Of a stretch of DNA of 64,000 bases, positions 8,512-17,823 are shown piece after piece. The DNA is taken from contig NZ_QYCZ01000001.1 in assembly GCF_003614945.1 (NCBI RefSeq), positions 204,001-268,000 of the forward strand. The letters run 5' to 3'. How positions within the stretch are numbered: position 1 is the first letter of the stretch; each line of letters starts with the position of its first letter. The translations under genes and the position numbers were made by a program. Source of the DNA: Bergeyella cardium. GTDB lineage: Bacteria; Bacteroidota; Bacteroidia; Flavobacteriales; Weeksellaceae. The notes beneath the pieces are model-generated. The model made no database searches and was not told the DNA's origin. It saw nothing but the letters and a program-made list of their open reading frames with translations.

Positions 8512-9213
8512 ATGGAAAAAATAAGTTGCAAACTTCCTCTAATCTGCATTCGTAGGCATCCTAATGAAACATCTGAGCTTATTTCGCAGATGCTTTATGG
8601 AGAAAGCTGTACGGTTTTAGAAACAGAGAAAGATTATGCTAGAATCTCGATGGATTTTGATGCTACAGAAGGCTGGGTAGTTTCTTCCTCACTTAAAAAG
8701 GAGGGAAATAGCGTTCGTAGTGTTATACAAACTCCCTTTTCTTTTGTGCAGACGAAGGAGGGGCGGTATCTGCTCTCGATGGGTGCAGAAATTGGTGCGG
8801 GAAGCCCTGTGCCGCCTCTGCCTGCCACACCAGAAAGCGTAGTAGAGACAGCGAAGAGCTTCCTTAATGCTCCTTACCTCTATGGTGGGCGGAGTTTTTT
8901 TGGGATTGATGCCCCTGCGCTTGCTCAATTGGTATATAAAATACACGGAATTGCCCTTCCGAGGTTTGCAGAGGGGCAGTCAGAGTGTGGAGAGGCTCTC
9001 AATTTCCTTGAAGAATGTGTTGGCGGCGAAGTAGCCTTCTTTGAAAACGAGAATGGCGATATTATCCACGCGGGAATAATGCTTGGAGGGCAGAAAATCA
9101 TTCATTCTTTTGGGAAAGTTCGGATTGATGATATTGATACGATAGGTATTTTTAATGGCGAGCTGAATAAACACACGCACAGGCTTAGATTTATCAAATC
9201 AATTCTATTGTAG
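8512..9213 (+). CDS. NlpC/P60-fold (C40-like) protein without the catalytic Cys
   Basis: A 233-aa protein built like flavobacterial C40 cell-wall peptidases: N-terminal SH3-like region (about 1-75, ending in GWVVSSSLKK), then the NlpC/P60 domain (about 105-230). Active family members have D-C-S-G at the nucleophile; here GGRSFFGIDAPALAQ gives D-A-P-A, with GCC (Ala) replacing Cys. The His region is kept (IIHAGIMLGGQKIIHSFGKVRIDD), so fold and His survive while the nucleophile does not. It is therefore probably not a peptidase, and may bind peptidoglycan or a partner. No signal peptide is visible. Last gene of the operon; a terminator follows. Confidence 0.8.
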   Translation: MEKISCKLPLICIRRHPNETSELISQMLYGESCTVLETEKDYARISMDFDATEGWVVSSSLKKEGNSVRSVIQTPFSFVQTKEGRYLLSMGAEIGAGSPVPPLPATPESVVETAKSFLNAPYLYGGRSFFGIDAPALAQLVYKIHGIALPRFAEGQSECGEALNFLEECVGGEVAFFENENGDIIHAGIMLGGQKIIHSFGKVRIDDIDTIGIFNGELNKHTHRLRFIKSILL

Positions 9214-9256
9214 AGGAGCTTTGGGGGTGAGATGGGAGGTGATTTGGGACAAAAAA

Positions 9257-9287
9257 ACCTGCTTTAGGGATTTCTAAGGCAGGTTTT
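9257..9287. terminator. bidirectional terminator
   Basis: An imperfect hairpin of AACCTGCTTTAG and CTAAGGCAGGTT arms is flanked by an A-run on the left and a T-run on the right. It lies between the convergent NlpC/P60-fold gene and the thioredoxin-fold gene. Confidence 0.85.
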
Positions 9288-9312
9288 TTCAATATTTAAA
9301 ATAACTGTAAGT

Positions 9313-10818
9313 CTATTTTGCTTGCTCGGGCTGTTGCGAAGGGGCTTTTTCGGTTGGGAGAGGGGAGATTTCAGCTGGCGGAGCTTGTGAAGGGGCTTTT
9401 ATGCCAGTGAGTTTCTCTAATTGGTTAGTGAAATTCTCATCTATGCCGAAGTAAGGCCTTCCTGAGAGCTTACCATCTTTATCTATCAGGATAATGCTCG
9501 GTATTTTGAAGGCGTAGAGACCGAATTTTTTAGCTTCGGGGGAGTTTATGCCGTCTTTAATGTAGAAATGTGCGCCTGAGAGCCCTTTCAGGAGGGAGGA
9601 GCTGGTCTTTTTGAACTGGTCTTGGGTATCATCGAGGTTGATGTAGGCGAAATTGAGCTTGGATTTGTAGGTATCGTCGAGCTCTTTGAGCTGCGGAACG
9701 AGGGTGAAGGCTATATTTGGGTTGTAGGAGGCATAAAATACGACGAGGGTAGGCTTTCCTTTGAGGTCTTTGAGGTTTGTATTGCTACCGTCTTCGTTTT
9801 GAAGGGCGAGGTCTGGCGCTGTGCCTTCTTTGAAGCCCATCAGTACCTTTTGGAGCTCTTTCAGATTGTCTTTTATGGTATTATCTTTTATGTTTTCGTC
9901 TATCAGCTTGGTGATTTTGTCGTATTTTTTGATGTTTTCGTAGTTAATATCATTGGCGATGATGAACGAGAAGAGGTAATCTTTGACCGTTTGGGAGAAT
10001 TCTTTTTTCTCTTTCATAAAATCGGTGAAAAGCTCGGAGGTGAGGGGTGTTTGTTGGCTGCTGAGCATTTTCGGTTGGGCGAATTTTTGGAAATCATTAT
10101 TGAGGGTGCCGAGCAGGAACTGGCGATAGGCAGGAATTTCTTTGACCATCTTTTCCTCATCGTTTATGAGGGCTTTTTTTAGCTCGGTGAACTTTGCCGA
10201 AGGCTTGTAGCTTTTGTTTTTTGTGGTGAGGGCGTGAGATTTTTCGTATAAATCGATTAGCCCGATGAGTTTGGCGTTGGTATCCATCTTTTTGTAGGTG
10301 ATAACCTCGCTGTCGGCCTTGTATTTTGCGCCGAAATCATCGATTTGCTTGGTGAGATCGGTTAGAATTTTATTGAAATCCTTAATAAATTTGGGTTCAT
10401 CGGTTTCTATGAGCTTCTGGACATCAATTTTATTGGCGTAATTCTGGAAACTTTCATCGGATTTCTTAAGAAAATCATTGTTGGCCTTTGTTTCGCCCTT
10501 GATTTGGTTTGTTTCTGGGAAGGATGAGGCGTCTCCAGAGAGCTCGAGGCTTTGTCCTTTCTTCAGATAGAGCATTGTGGCTTTACCGGCGTATGCAAAG
10601 AGGTACATTCCGTTCTTCGGGGCGTCAAAAGAGGCGTTGAAGTGTCCCTTTTCATCTACGGGGATGTTGATGAGGGGTAAAGTGGCTACGCCAGAGGCTT
10701 CGATGACCTCAATTCTGTCTAATGGGTTAGCATTCTTTATATTTCCTTTTACTTCTATTTTTTTATTACAAGAAATGAGTAGGAAAAAGGCTACAATTAA
10801 TGATAAATAGGATTTCAT
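9313..10818 (-). CDS. thioredoxin-fold (TlpA/AhpC-like) lipoprotein lacking CxxC
   Basis: A 501-aa lipoprotein: signal peptide with lipobox LLISCNKK (Cys17), an N-terminal domain resembling DUF4369 (about 20-115), a helical middle, and a C-terminal thioredoxin-like domain (about 340-475). In TlpA-type proteins the loop after the first strand reads WATWCPPC; here it is [13 protein letters not shown], with no Cys, so disulphide reductase activity is not expected. The cis-Pro loop is present ([12 protein letters not shown]). The tail after about 475 is Pro/Gln-rich. Probably periplasmic or outer-membrane anchored; role unknown. Confidence 0.8.
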   Translation of the reverse strand: MKSYLSLIVAFFLLISCNKKIEVKGNIKNANPLDRIEVIEASGVATLPLINIPVDEKGHFNASFDAPKNGMYLFAYAGKATMLYLKKGQSLELSGDASSFPETNQIKGETKANNDFLKKSDESFQNYANKIDVQKLIETDEPKFIKDFNKILTDLTKQIDDFGAKYKADSEVITYKKMDTNAKLIGLIDLYEKSHALTTKNKSYKPSAKFTELKKALINDEEKMVKEIPAYRQFLLGTLNNDFQKFAQPKMLSSQQTPLTSELFTDFMKEKKEFSQTVKDYLFSFIIANDINYENIKKYDKITKLIDENIKDNTIKDNLKELQKVLMGFKEGTAPDLALQNEDGSNTNLKDLKGKPTLVVFYASYNPNIAFTLVPQLKELDDTYKSKLNFAYINLDDTQDQFKKTSSSLLKGLSGAHFYIKDGINSPEAKKFGLYAFKIPSIILIDKDGKLSGRPYFGIDENFTNQLEKLTGIKAPSQAPPAEISPLPTEKAPSQQPEQAK

Positions 10819-10872
10819 TGTATATAAATTTAGATTTTTTGGTTTAATGAGGGCAAAAATAAGTAATTTTTG

Positions 10873-10880
10873 TACTTTTG
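10873..10880 (+). promoter_or_regulatory. -7 box (TACTTTTG) for pyrD; decides the start codon
   Basis: TACTTTTG matches TAnnTTTG and ends 17 bases before the ATG at 10898. The longer ORF beginning at 10847 would start upstream of this promoter, which argues for 10898. Confidence 0.6.
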
Positions 10881-10897
10881 GGAAACATTTTTTTGAT

Positions 10898-11914
10898 ATG
10901 TATAAGCGTTTTATAAGACCTTTTCTCTTTAAATTAGACCCAGAGAGGGCTCACAATCTCACATTTTCATTACTTAAAGTTTTTGGCAAGTGCCCGTTTA
11001 TGTTTAGGGCATTTCTTCGTCCGATTTTTGATAAAAAACTTGAGCGCGAGGTATTCGGGCTGAAGTTTAGGAACCCTATTGGTCTGGCGGCCGGTCTTGA
11101 TAAGGATGCGAAGCTGTATAAAGAGCTGTGGGCGCTTGGTTTTGGCTTTATCGAGATAGGAACAGTAACGCCAAAGGCACAACCAGGGAATGAGAAGAAG
11201 CGTTTGTTTAGGTTGATTGAGGATTCTGGGATTGTAAACCGTATGGGATTTAATAATGAGGGGGTTCGGGCGACTGTAAAGCGGCTAAAAAAGAACACAA
11301 ATGTGCTGATTGGCGGGAATATCGGGAAGAATAAACTGACACTGAATGAAAATGCTGTGGAGGATTATAAAATTTGTTTTGAAGCGCTGTTTCCGTATGT
11401 GGATTACTTTGTTGTAAATGTGAGCTCGCCCAACACGCCGAATCTGAGGGCTCTCCAAGACAAGGAACCGCTAAAATACTTGCTGACAACGCTACAAAAA
11501 TTGAATGAAGCTATGCCTAAAGCTAAGCCAATCCTCCTAAAAATAGCTCCAGACCTGAGCGATGAGCAACTTTTGGATATTATTGAAATTGTGAAGGATA
11601 CTCAAATAGCGGGGGTGATTGCTACGAATACGACGCTGTCCCGCGAAGGGCTACAATCGCCCAACCGAGTGGAGGCAGGAGGCTTATCTGGCAAGCCATT
11701 GGCTGCCAGATCAACGGAAGTGATTCGTTTTATGCATCAGAAGAGTGGCGGAGCGTTTCCGATTATCGGTGTAGGAGGGATACATTCTGCTCAAGATGCG
11801 ATAGAGAAGTTTGAGGCAGGGGCATCGCTTATCCAACTTTATACGGGGTTTATTTATGAAGGCGCAGGGCTTATAAAGGAGATTAACAAGGCGCTTTTAA
11901 GAGAGCAGGTGTAA
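10898..11914 (+). CDS. pyrD: dihydroorotate dehydrogenase (quinone), class 2
   Basis: Oxidises dihydroorotate to orotate in UMP synthesis, passing electrons to quinone at the inner membrane. The start at 10898 ([19 protein letters not shown]) gives 338 aa and the amphipathic N-terminal helix typical of class 2 enzymes. Motifs are [51 protein letters not shown] (with the class 2 catalytic Ser), [20 protein letters not shown] and the FMN-phosphate loop [12 protein letters not shown]. Monocistronic. Confident. Confidence 0.95.
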   Translation: MYKRFIRPFLFKLDPERAHNLTFSLLKVFGKCPFMFRAFLRPIFDKKLEREVFGLKFRNPIGLAAGLDKDAKLYKELWALGFGFIEIGTVTPKAQPGNEKKRLFRLIEDSGIVNRMGFNNEGVRATVKRLKKNTNVLIGGNIGKNKLTLNENAVEDYKICFEALFPYVDYFVVNVSSPNTPNLRALQDKEPLKYLLTTLQKLNEAMPKAKPILLKIAPDLSDEQLLDIIEIVKDTQIAGVIATNTTLSREGLQSPNRVEAGGLSGKPLAARSTEVIRFMHQKSGGAFPIIGVGGIHSAQDAIEKFEAGASLIQLYTGFIYEGAGLIKEINKALLREQV

Positions 11915-11981
11915 TTATTAAGAAAACAAGGGTATTATTAATCCGAACCGATGATGTATTGGTTTGGATTTTTTTTTGTTT

Positions 11982-12164
11982 ATGGATGGCAAGTGGGTGT
12001 TGGAATGGCGCAAGTGGGTGTCGGGATTGTGCGGATGTTTGTCGGAATGATACAGACGCTTGTCGGAATAGTGCAAATGGTTGTCGGAGCAATGCTGGGG
12101 TTTGTCGGGATAGCGCAATAGGTTGTCGGAATGATGCAGATGCTTGTCGGAAAGATGCAGACGC
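11982..12164. repeat. 21-bp minisatellite, about 8.7 copies
   Basis: Eight consecutive 21-bp units run from 11997 to 12164 (consensus TTGTCGGAATGATGCAGACG plus C), with a partial unit before. Units differ at several positions but keep the TTGTCGG core and exact period. Because 21 is divisible by 3 and units lack in-frame stops, ORFs are open through it in several frames; the plus frame reads as a heptapeptide C-R-N-D-A-D-A. This is the main content of the 492-bp gap between convergent pyrD and topA; the rest holds only the topA terminator and AT-rich sequence. Confidence 0.85.
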
Positions 12165-12352
12165 TATCCCTTTTAATACAATCGTATGTTTTTTGATTGC
12201 AATAAGGTGTAAATAGAATGCTTGTTGTTGTTTTAATAATGAAATAGGGTTTTATTTATGATTTATTGATTTTTTTGCTCAATCAAATTTTAACATTTGG
12301 AAGGGGTGGAGTGGTTTTTGGTATAAAGGGGATTGAATTGTATTTGCAGGAA

Positions 12353-12380
12353 AGAAAAACCCTCCTGAAATAAGGAGGGC
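12353..12380 (-). terminator. terminator of topA
   Basis: On the minus strand the arms CCCTCCT and AGGAGGG are followed by GTTTTTCTTT, 27 bp after the topA stop codon. Confidence 0.85.
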
Positions 12381-12406
12381 AAGCGAATAAAATATATGCT
12401 AAAAAA

Positions 12407-14923
12407 TTAATCTTTCTTTTTTGTGGATTTCTTTGCGGTTTTTTTAGTTTCCTTAAAGGCGGTTTTATCCTCCGCTTGTATCCATTTTTTCACCTCATCA
12501 AAGGAAATGGTGGAAAGTTCTTCCGCAGTGTATTTCTCGCCATTGGACTTTTTAGGAATCTTGATGTTTGCCTTTTTATATCTGATGAAAGCACCCCAAC
12601 GACCGTTTTCTATGGAGACCTTTTCGCTTTCCCATTGCTGAATGTATCGGTTGGCTTCTTTCTCGAGTTTGGCTTCTATCAGCTCATTGATGTCGGAAGG
12701 AGAAAGGTTGTCGAAATCGTACTTCTTAGGGACATTGATGAAGAGCGACTGGTACTTGATGAACGCCCCAAATCTGCCCACACCCTTAGTAACGGGTTCG
12801 CCTTTATACAGGGCGATTGGAGCATTTGCCTTTTGTTTTTCGCGGATGATTTCTTCGGCTCTTTCTTGATTCACAGAGAAAGGATCTTCGCCCTTTGGAA
12901 GGGATATGAAGGACTCGCCAAACTTTACATAAGGACCAAAGCGCCCTACGCCTACCGAGACGGATTTACCTTCATAATCTTGAAGGTTAAACGGTATCTT
13001 GAAGAGCTCGAGAGCCTCCTCTAAGCTGATCGTAGCGATATTTTGGTTGTGGAGAAGCGACGCATAAGTAGGTTTCTCTGTATCACTGCTCTCGCCGATT
13101 TGAATCATTGCTCCGAAGCGACCGATTCGGGCATAAACATTCTTACCCGTCTTGGGATCTTTACCCAGAAGGCGCTCGCCATTGGCACGGTCGGCATTTT
13201 CTTCTACATCTTCTATCTTTGGATGAAACTGGGTGTAGAAATGGGTCATCATTTCTTTCCATTCTTCATTTCCTTCGGCAATTTTGTCGAAATCGGCTTC
13301 AACTTTTGCGGTAAAGCCATAGTCTAAAATCTCCCCAAAGTTGTTGATAAGAAACTCATTGACCACTTCGCCAATATCTGTTGGTACGAATTTGTTTTTA
13401 TCTCCTCCGAATTTTTCAGTGAGGATTTCTTTTTTAACAGAGGTTTTTCCCAGCGTCATTTTCAGGATTTCCCTTTCTTGCGGGAGGATTTCTCTTTTAT
13501 CTACATAGTCTCTGTTTTGGATGGTTTGTATCGTAGGAGCGTAGGTAGATGGGCGGCCGATGCCGAGCTCTTCGAGTTTTCTTACAAGGGCAGCTTCGGT
13601 ATAGCGAGGCGCAGGTTTTGTGAATCTTTCTACGGCTATTATTTTTTTATATGAGAGTTTTTCGCCGATCTCTACTTTTGGCAGGCTACGCTCATTGTTT
13701 TCATCGTCTTCATTTCTGGTTGTTTCATATACCTTTAAGAAACCATCGAAGATGATGACCTCTCCTTGTGCTTCAAAGTGGGTCGGGAGGCTAGAATTGC
13801 CGATTTCAATAATGGTTTTTTCGATTTTGGCATTTGCCATCTGGGAAGCAAGCGTTCTCTTATAAATTAGCTGATATAATTTATTGAGCTGAGCATCTCC
13901 AATGGTTTTTACTGAGAAATCGGTTGGACGAATTGCTTCGTGCGCCTCCTGTGCGGAAGAGGATTTTGTGGTATAATTTCTCGGTTTGGAATATTCCTCT
14001 CCGAACTCGTGTATGATATGGCTTTTCGCTGAATTAATCGCCTCTTGAGAGAGGTTTACAGAGTCGGTTCTCATATAAGTGATGTAACCTTCTTCGTATA
14101 GCCTTTGAGCAACTCTCATTGTGGTGGTTACACCATAGCCTAACTTATTTGATGCCTCTTGCTGAAGCGTAGAAGTGGTAAATGGTGCAGATGCAGAGCG
14201 AGTGCCAGGTTTTACTTCTACATTTAAAACGCTGAAGTCTGTGTTTTTTGCCTGTTCTAAGAATTTCTCGGCTTCGGCTTCTTCGGTGAAATCTCTTTTC
14301 AGCTTGGTAGGAATCTCCTGCTGAGCAGAATTTTGGAACATACCCTCTACCTTATAGCTGGAAGTAGGTTTGAAATCTCGGATTTCTTGTTCTCTTTCTA
14401 CGATAAGCCTTACTGCTACCGACTGTACCCTGCCTGCGGAGAGCCCTGTCTTTACTTTTTTCCACAGGATAGGAGACATCTCAAAGCCCACGATTCTGTC
14501 TAAAACTCTCCTTGCCTGCTGTGCATTTACCAGGTTTTTGTCTATCTTCCTCGGGTTTTCTACCGCTTTTAGTATGGCGTTTTTTGTAATCTCGTGGAAA
14601 ACGATTCGTTTTGTATTCTCGTCTTTAAGGTTTAGTTCCTGAGCGAGGTGCCAAGCGATAGCCTCCCCTTCGCGATCTTCATCGGAAGCCAGCCATACAG
14701 TGTCGGCTTTTTTCACGGCTTCTTTTAGCTCGCTTACAAGTTTCTTTTTATCGGAGGAAACTTGGTAGTCAGGTGTAAAAGTCTGCAAATCTATCCCCAT
14801 TCCCTTTTTGGGTAAATCGCGTATATGCCCGAAACTGGATTTTACCTCGAAATCTTTTCCCAAATACTTCTGAATGGTTTTAGCCTTTGCTGGAGACTCT
14901 ACAATAACTAAGTTTTTAGACAT
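12407..14923 (-). CDS. topA: DNA topoisomerase I (type IA)
   Basis: Relaxes negative supercoils by single-strand passage. The start at 14923 (MSKNLVIVESPAKAKTI) is preferred over a Met three codons upstream because it matches the family N-terminus; 838 aa. The Toprim domain has VESPAKAKTIQKYLG and SDEDREGEAIAWH. The catalytic Tyr is in GYITYMRTDSVNLS. The C-terminus has several GRFGPYVKFG-type repeats (about 600-810) and a Lys-rich tail instead of zinc ribbons, as in other Flavobacteriia. It is divergent from pabB. Confidence 0.97.
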   Translation of the reverse strand: MSKNLVIVESPAKAKTIQKYLGKDFEVKSSFGHIRDLPKKGMGIDLQTFTPDYQVSSDKKKLVSELKEAVKKADTVWLASDEDREGEAIAWHLAQELNLKDENTKRIVFHEITKNAILKAVENPRKIDKNLVNAQQARRVLDRIVGFEMSPILWKKVKTGLSAGRVQSVAVRLIVEREQEIRDFKPTSSYKVEGMFQNSAQQEIPTKLKRDFTEEAEAEKFLEQAKNTDFSVLNVEVKPGTRSASAPFTTSTLQQEASNKLGYGVTTTMRVAQRLYEEGYITYMRTDSVNLSQEAINSAKSHIIHEFGEEYSKPRNYTTKSSSAQEAHEAIRPTDFSVKTIGDAQLNKLYQLIYKRTLASQMANAKIEKTIIEIGNSSLPTHFEAQGEVIIFDGFLKVYETTRNEDDENNERSLPKVEIGEKLSYKKIIAVERFTKPAPRYTEAALVRKLEELGIGRPSTYAPTIQTIQNRDYVDKREILPQEREILKMTLGKTSVKKEILTEKFGGDKNKFVPTDIGEVVNEFLINNFGEILDYGFTAKVEADFDKIAEGNEEWKEMMTHFYTQFHPKIEDVEENADRANGERLLGKDPKTGKNVYARIGRFGAMIQIGESSDTEKPTYASLLHNQNIATISLEEALELFKIPFNLQDYEGKSVSVGVGRFGPYVKFGESFISLPKGEDPFSVNQERAEEIIREKQKANAPIALYKGEPVTKGVGRFGAFIKYQSLFINVPKKYDFDNLSPSDINELIEAKLEKEANRYIQQWESEKVSIENGRWGAFIRYKKANIKIPKKSNGEKYTAEELSTISFDEVKKWIQAEDKTAFKETKKTAKKSTKKKD

Positions 14924-14939
14924 TGAATTCAATTTTGTG

Positions 14940-14947
14940 CAAAAGTA
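14940..14947 (-). promoter_or_regulatory. -7 box (TACTTTTG) for topA
   Basis: On the minus strand TACTTTTG ends 16 bases before the topA ATG at 14923. Confidence 0.55.
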
Positions 14948-15000
14948 TAATTATTTCTAATATAAGAAAGACTAATGCCACAATATCTTATTTTTGTAAA

Positions 15001-15975
15001 ATGATATTGAGTATTCAGCAGAAGTTTGAGCAGATGGACAGCTTTTCCACTCGAGGAGAGCCGTTCTTTTTTATGGTAGATTTCCTTCTGGAGAATTTGG
15101 AAATCTATACTGTGGAAGACTTACAGAAGTCTGATATCCTCATAGAATTTCAGGGATTTAAAAACTTTAAACCAAAGGAATTTCAAGCCAATATAGAATG
15201 GAAAACCTTTCCAGAAGTAAAAGAAATCTATAAAAAGGGATTTGATATTGTTCAGAAAAACCTAAGGCTTGGAAATTCATATCTTATCAACTATACACAG
15301 CGGAGTCTTGTGGAAACCAATAGGAGTTTGGAGGAGATTTTCTACCTCTCCAAGGCACAGTATAAGGTTTGTGTCCCTAGTCGCTTTGTATTCTTCTCGC
15401 CTGAAACTTTTATTAAAATTACAGATGGAAAAATCTCTACTTATCCGATGAAAGGGACGATTGATGCTTCAATCCCTGAGGCAGAGGAACAACTTAGAAA
15501 TGATGAAAAGGAAAAAGCAGAGCACTATACCGTAGTAGATTTACTTAGAAATGACCTTAGTATGGTTGCTGATCATGTGAGAGTGGAAGATTTTCAGCGT
15601 ATAGATTTCATCAGGACAAGACAGAAAAATCTCTTTGCAATGAGCTCTGAAATCTCGGGAGAGCTAAAACCTCGCTTTCAAAATAAAGTGGGAAGCATTA
15701 TTAATACGCTATTGCCTGCGGGCTCTATCTTAGGTGCTCCCAAACCTAAAACCCTTGAAGTTACTTTACAGGCAGAAAAGAATCCTCGAGGTTGGTATAC
15801 GGGGGTCTGTGGCTGGTTTGATGGTAAAAACCTCGACAGCTGTGTGATGATACGAATGATACAGAAAGAAGGAGATAAGCTCTACTTCCATAGTGGTGGA
15901 GGCATTACCCATAAAAGTCGTTTGGATGATGAATATGAGGAAATGAAAAATAAAATCTATGTACCTATTTATTGA
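15001..15975 (+). CDS. pabB: anthranilate/aminodeoxychorismate synthase component I family protein
   Basis: Chorismate-binding enzyme (324 aa from 15001) that with an amidotransferase makes 4-amino-4-deoxychorismate for folate. Family motifs are LIEFQGFKNF, NLRLGNSYLINYTQRS, SPETFIKI, YPMKGTIDA, EKAEHYTVVDLLRNDLS, LPAGSILGAPKPKTLEV and RGWYTGVCGWFDG. The ORF extends upstream to 14923, but a TATTTTTG box ends four bases before 15001, so the upstream Met cannot be used from it. It overlaps the next gene by 17 bp; that gene is an aminotransferase IV, which fixes the assignment to p-aminobenzoate synthesis. Confidence 0.9.
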   Translation: MILSIQQKFEQMDSFSTRGEPFFFMVDFLLENLEIYTVEDLQKSDILIEFQGFKNFKPKEFQANIEWKTFPEVKEIYKKGFDIVQKNLRLGNSYLINYTQRSLVETNRSLEEIFYLSKAQYKVCVPSRFVFFSPETFIKITDGKISTYPMKGTIDASIPEAEEQLRNDEKEKAEHYTVVDLLRNDLSMVADHVRVEDFQRIDFIRTRQKNLFAMSSEISGELKPRFQNKVGSIINTLLPAGSILGAPKPKTLEVTLQAEKNPRGWYTGVCGWFDGKNLDSCVMIRMIQKEGDKLYFHSGGGITHKSRLDDEYEEMKNKIYVPIY

Positions 15976-16564
15976 GAGTATTAAGATAGAGCACTTCCGC
16001 CCTTGTCTTTTGGATTACCATCAAAAGAGGGTAAATGAAACTTTTCATCATTGGAAAGGCAAGGGGAGGATTCCCAATTTAATGGAGATTGCTTCTTCAA
16101 TAAAAATTCCCAGCAGGGAGGTATATAAGCTCCGAATCCTATATAATTTAGATGGAAATTTCAAAACAGAAATTATTAAGTATTCTTACCCTGAAATTAA
16201 AACTTTTGAGCTTGTGGAGGCATCTGAGCTGGATTATCGTTTTAAATATGCCAATAGAGCAGCTATTACCCAACTGAAAAAGGAATCCTCTGCCGATGAA
16301 ATTATCATTACCCAAAATGGTAAGATTACAGATACTTCATTTTCCAATCTTATATTTTTTAATCCTGATAAAGGTTGGGCTACACCTAAAACATATCTCC
16401 TCAATGGAGTACAGAGGCGGTTTCTCCTGCAGCAAAAGCTCATCTATGAAGCTGATATTACCGTAGAAAATTTTAAAGATTACTCTGCTTTTAAACTTAT
16501 TAATGCCCTTCTACCCATCAGTATGGGAGAAACTCACAGTACGAGCACAGTAGGCTTTAGGTAG
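15959..16564 (+). CDS. pabC: aminotransferase class IV, probable aminodeoxychorismate lyase
   Basis: A PLP enzyme of 201 aa that probably converts aminodeoxychorismate to p-aminobenzoate plus pyruvate. Family signatures are FRPCLLDYHQKRVNETF, the PLP Lys in YRFKYANRAAI, ITQNGKITDTSFSNLIFF and the late segment YLLNGVQRRFLL. It is shorter than many class IV enzymes (about 270 aa) but normal for flavobacterial PabC partners. Translationally coupled to pabB by a 17-bp overlap. Its last residues (VGFR) and stop lie in a dispersed repeat. Confidence 0.88.
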   Translation: MYLFIESIKIEHFRPCLLDYHQKRVNETFHHWKGKGRIPNLMEIASSIKIPSREVYKLRILYNLDGNFKTEIIKYSYPEIKTFELVEASELDYRFKYANRAAITQLKKESSADEIIITQNGKITDTSFSNLIFFNPDKGWATPKTYLLNGVQRRFLLQQKLIYEADITVENFKDYSAFKLINALLPISMGETHSTSTVGFR

Positions 16565-16576
16565 TAAGCCTCAGAT
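16548..16576. repeat. dispersed repeat, type B, over the pabC stop codon
   Basis: AGTAGGCTTTAGGTAGTAAGCC is made of the same words as repeats at 20262-20290, 30251-30290 and 43680-43725. It encodes the end and stop of pabC. Confidence 0.6.
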
Positions 16577-16625
16577 GATGTACGATTGGATTAAGGTTAT
16601 AGCTAACCACTCCCCGCTCTGTGGC

Positions 16626-17276
16626 TTAGAATTGGTAGGCGATACTCCAAGAGAAGCCCATATTGAAGTTGGAGGAGGCTCTTCCGAAGCCTGAGATTAT
16701 CATTGGCTTTATGCCTTCCTGTTTTGTAGAGTAAAGGAGGTATCGAGGTTGTACTTGTACATCTATCAGAAATCTGGAATTGAAAAGCTGTACTCTGCCT
16801 CCTGCCACAGCTTCCAGCCAGTAGGAAGACTGACTACTTTGTGGGTAGGTGACGAAGGAATCACCACTGTTTAGCCCTTGTATAGGGATTTTTCTGTATT
16901 CCTGTTGGTAGAATGATGCAGAGGCTTTTCCACCGATATAGAAGCCATTGAATGGATTTTCGTAATCTTTAATCAGCATATACTGGGCACCTGCTTTTAT
17001 GAAAAAACCGTTGGTAGAGGCATCATAGCCATTCTTTTCGTAGGTATTTTGAGCATATCCGAGGTCAGCAACTATATCGGTATGTTTTTTTAGCTGGGTA
17101 GAGATATAACCTTGGTATAATTTATTATCTGAGAAAACAGATATGCTGGCATTCATCACATCAAAGCCGAGGATAAAAGCTCTTTTACTGGCTGATGAAT
17201 CGGGCTTGATACTCTGCGCAAGGAGGCAGTTAGTCATTAGCATCAAAAATAAAGTGATAATGGGTAAGGTTCTCAT
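16626..17276 (-). CDS. DUF6048-type outer-membrane protein
   Basis: A 216-aa protein with signal peptide (MRTLPIITLFLMLMTNCLLAQ) and alternating strands ending in an aromatic residue (IAYQF), as in small outer-membrane barrels. It resembles the flavobacterial DUF6048 family, usually paired with DUF6452, as here. Its start overlaps the upstream DUF6452 gene by 47 bp. Function unknown; probably an envelope protein. Confidence 0.75.
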   Translation of the reverse strand: MRTLPIITLFLMLMTNCLLAQSIKPDSSASKRAFILGFDVMNASISVFSDNKLYQGYISTQLKKHTDIVADLGYAQNTYEKNGYDASTNGFFIKAGAQYMLIKDYENPFNGFYIGGKASASFYQQEYRKIPIQGLNSGDSFVTYPQSSQSSYWLEAVAGGRVQLFNSRFLIDVQVQPRYLLYSTKQEGIKPMIISGFGRASSNFNMGFSWSIAYQF

Positions 17277-17709
17277 CGTTGATTTCTGTTTGCTGATTTT
17301 GTATTGATTTTATAAGGTTTCCGCTCTCTATTTTACCGCTGAGGTTATTATAGAGGAGTTTCATGCCACAGGCTGGTGATACATATTGGGTACTTGTGCC
17401 ATAATAAAATTGGAGTACGCTCCCTATGGTATCCTTATCTGTACGAACCCTTATTAGGGTGCTCTCACTTCTGTCTACACGGAGGGGGATGAGGACAGAA
17501 TCTACATTACTCGTATTGATAACATTTTTGAGCCCGTTTCCATAATCTACATCTACGAAGATTTTAGGGATTTTATAGGCGTTATTCTCTGTGTTGAGGA
17601 ATTTTATTTTCATTCTGGGGGTGCCTTCTCCACTGAGGCAGATATCATCGTCGCTTCCGCAGGAAGCGAGAATCAACCCGAAGATTATACCGAATACATA
17701 CTTTTTCAT
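17230..17709 (-). CDS. DUF6452-type lipoprotein
   Basis: A 159-aa lipoprotein: signal peptide with lipobox LILASCGSDDD, then an all-beta domain (CLSGEGTPRMKIKFLN and later). It belongs to the flavobacterial DUF6452 group and is paired with the overlapping DUF6048 gene. The start at 17709 (MKKYVFGIIFG) is chosen over a Met five codons upstream for its canonical signal peptide. A TATTTTTG box ends just four bases before this ATG, suggesting a very short or absent leader. Function unknown. Confidence 0.75.
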   Translation of the reverse strand: MKKYVFGIIFGLILASCGSDDDICLSGEGTPRMKIKFLNTENNAYKIPKIFVDVDYGNGLKNVINTSNVDSVLIPLRVDRSESTLIRVRTDKDTIGSVLQFYYGTSTQYVSPACGMKLLYNNLSGKIESGNLIKSIQNQQTEINDENLTHYHFIFDAND

Positions 17710-17794
17710 AGGACAAAAATACACATTAGTGTGGATTAAAATAATTGCTTGCCATACTATGGCTGAGGCATTTATTTTTTTGCAGAAGATTACT

Positions 17795-17802
17795 TACTTT
17801 TG
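17795..17802 (+). promoter_or_regulatory. -7 box (TACTTTTG) for the metalloprotease
   Basis: TACTTTTG ends 21 bases before the ATG at 17824. No -33 TTG at the usual spacing. Confidence 0.5.
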
Positions 17803-17823
17803 CACTCCTTAAATTAAAAGATA

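Noticed and set aside
11982-12164. CRISPR or attC array
   Set aside because: Period is 21 bp without spacers, no integrase or cas gene.
11959-12216. Possible Cys-rich small protein (85 aa) with C-R-x-x-A-x-x heptads
   Set aside because: The frame is open only because 21-bp units lack stops; unit differences change residues freely, other frames are equally open, and there is no promoter.
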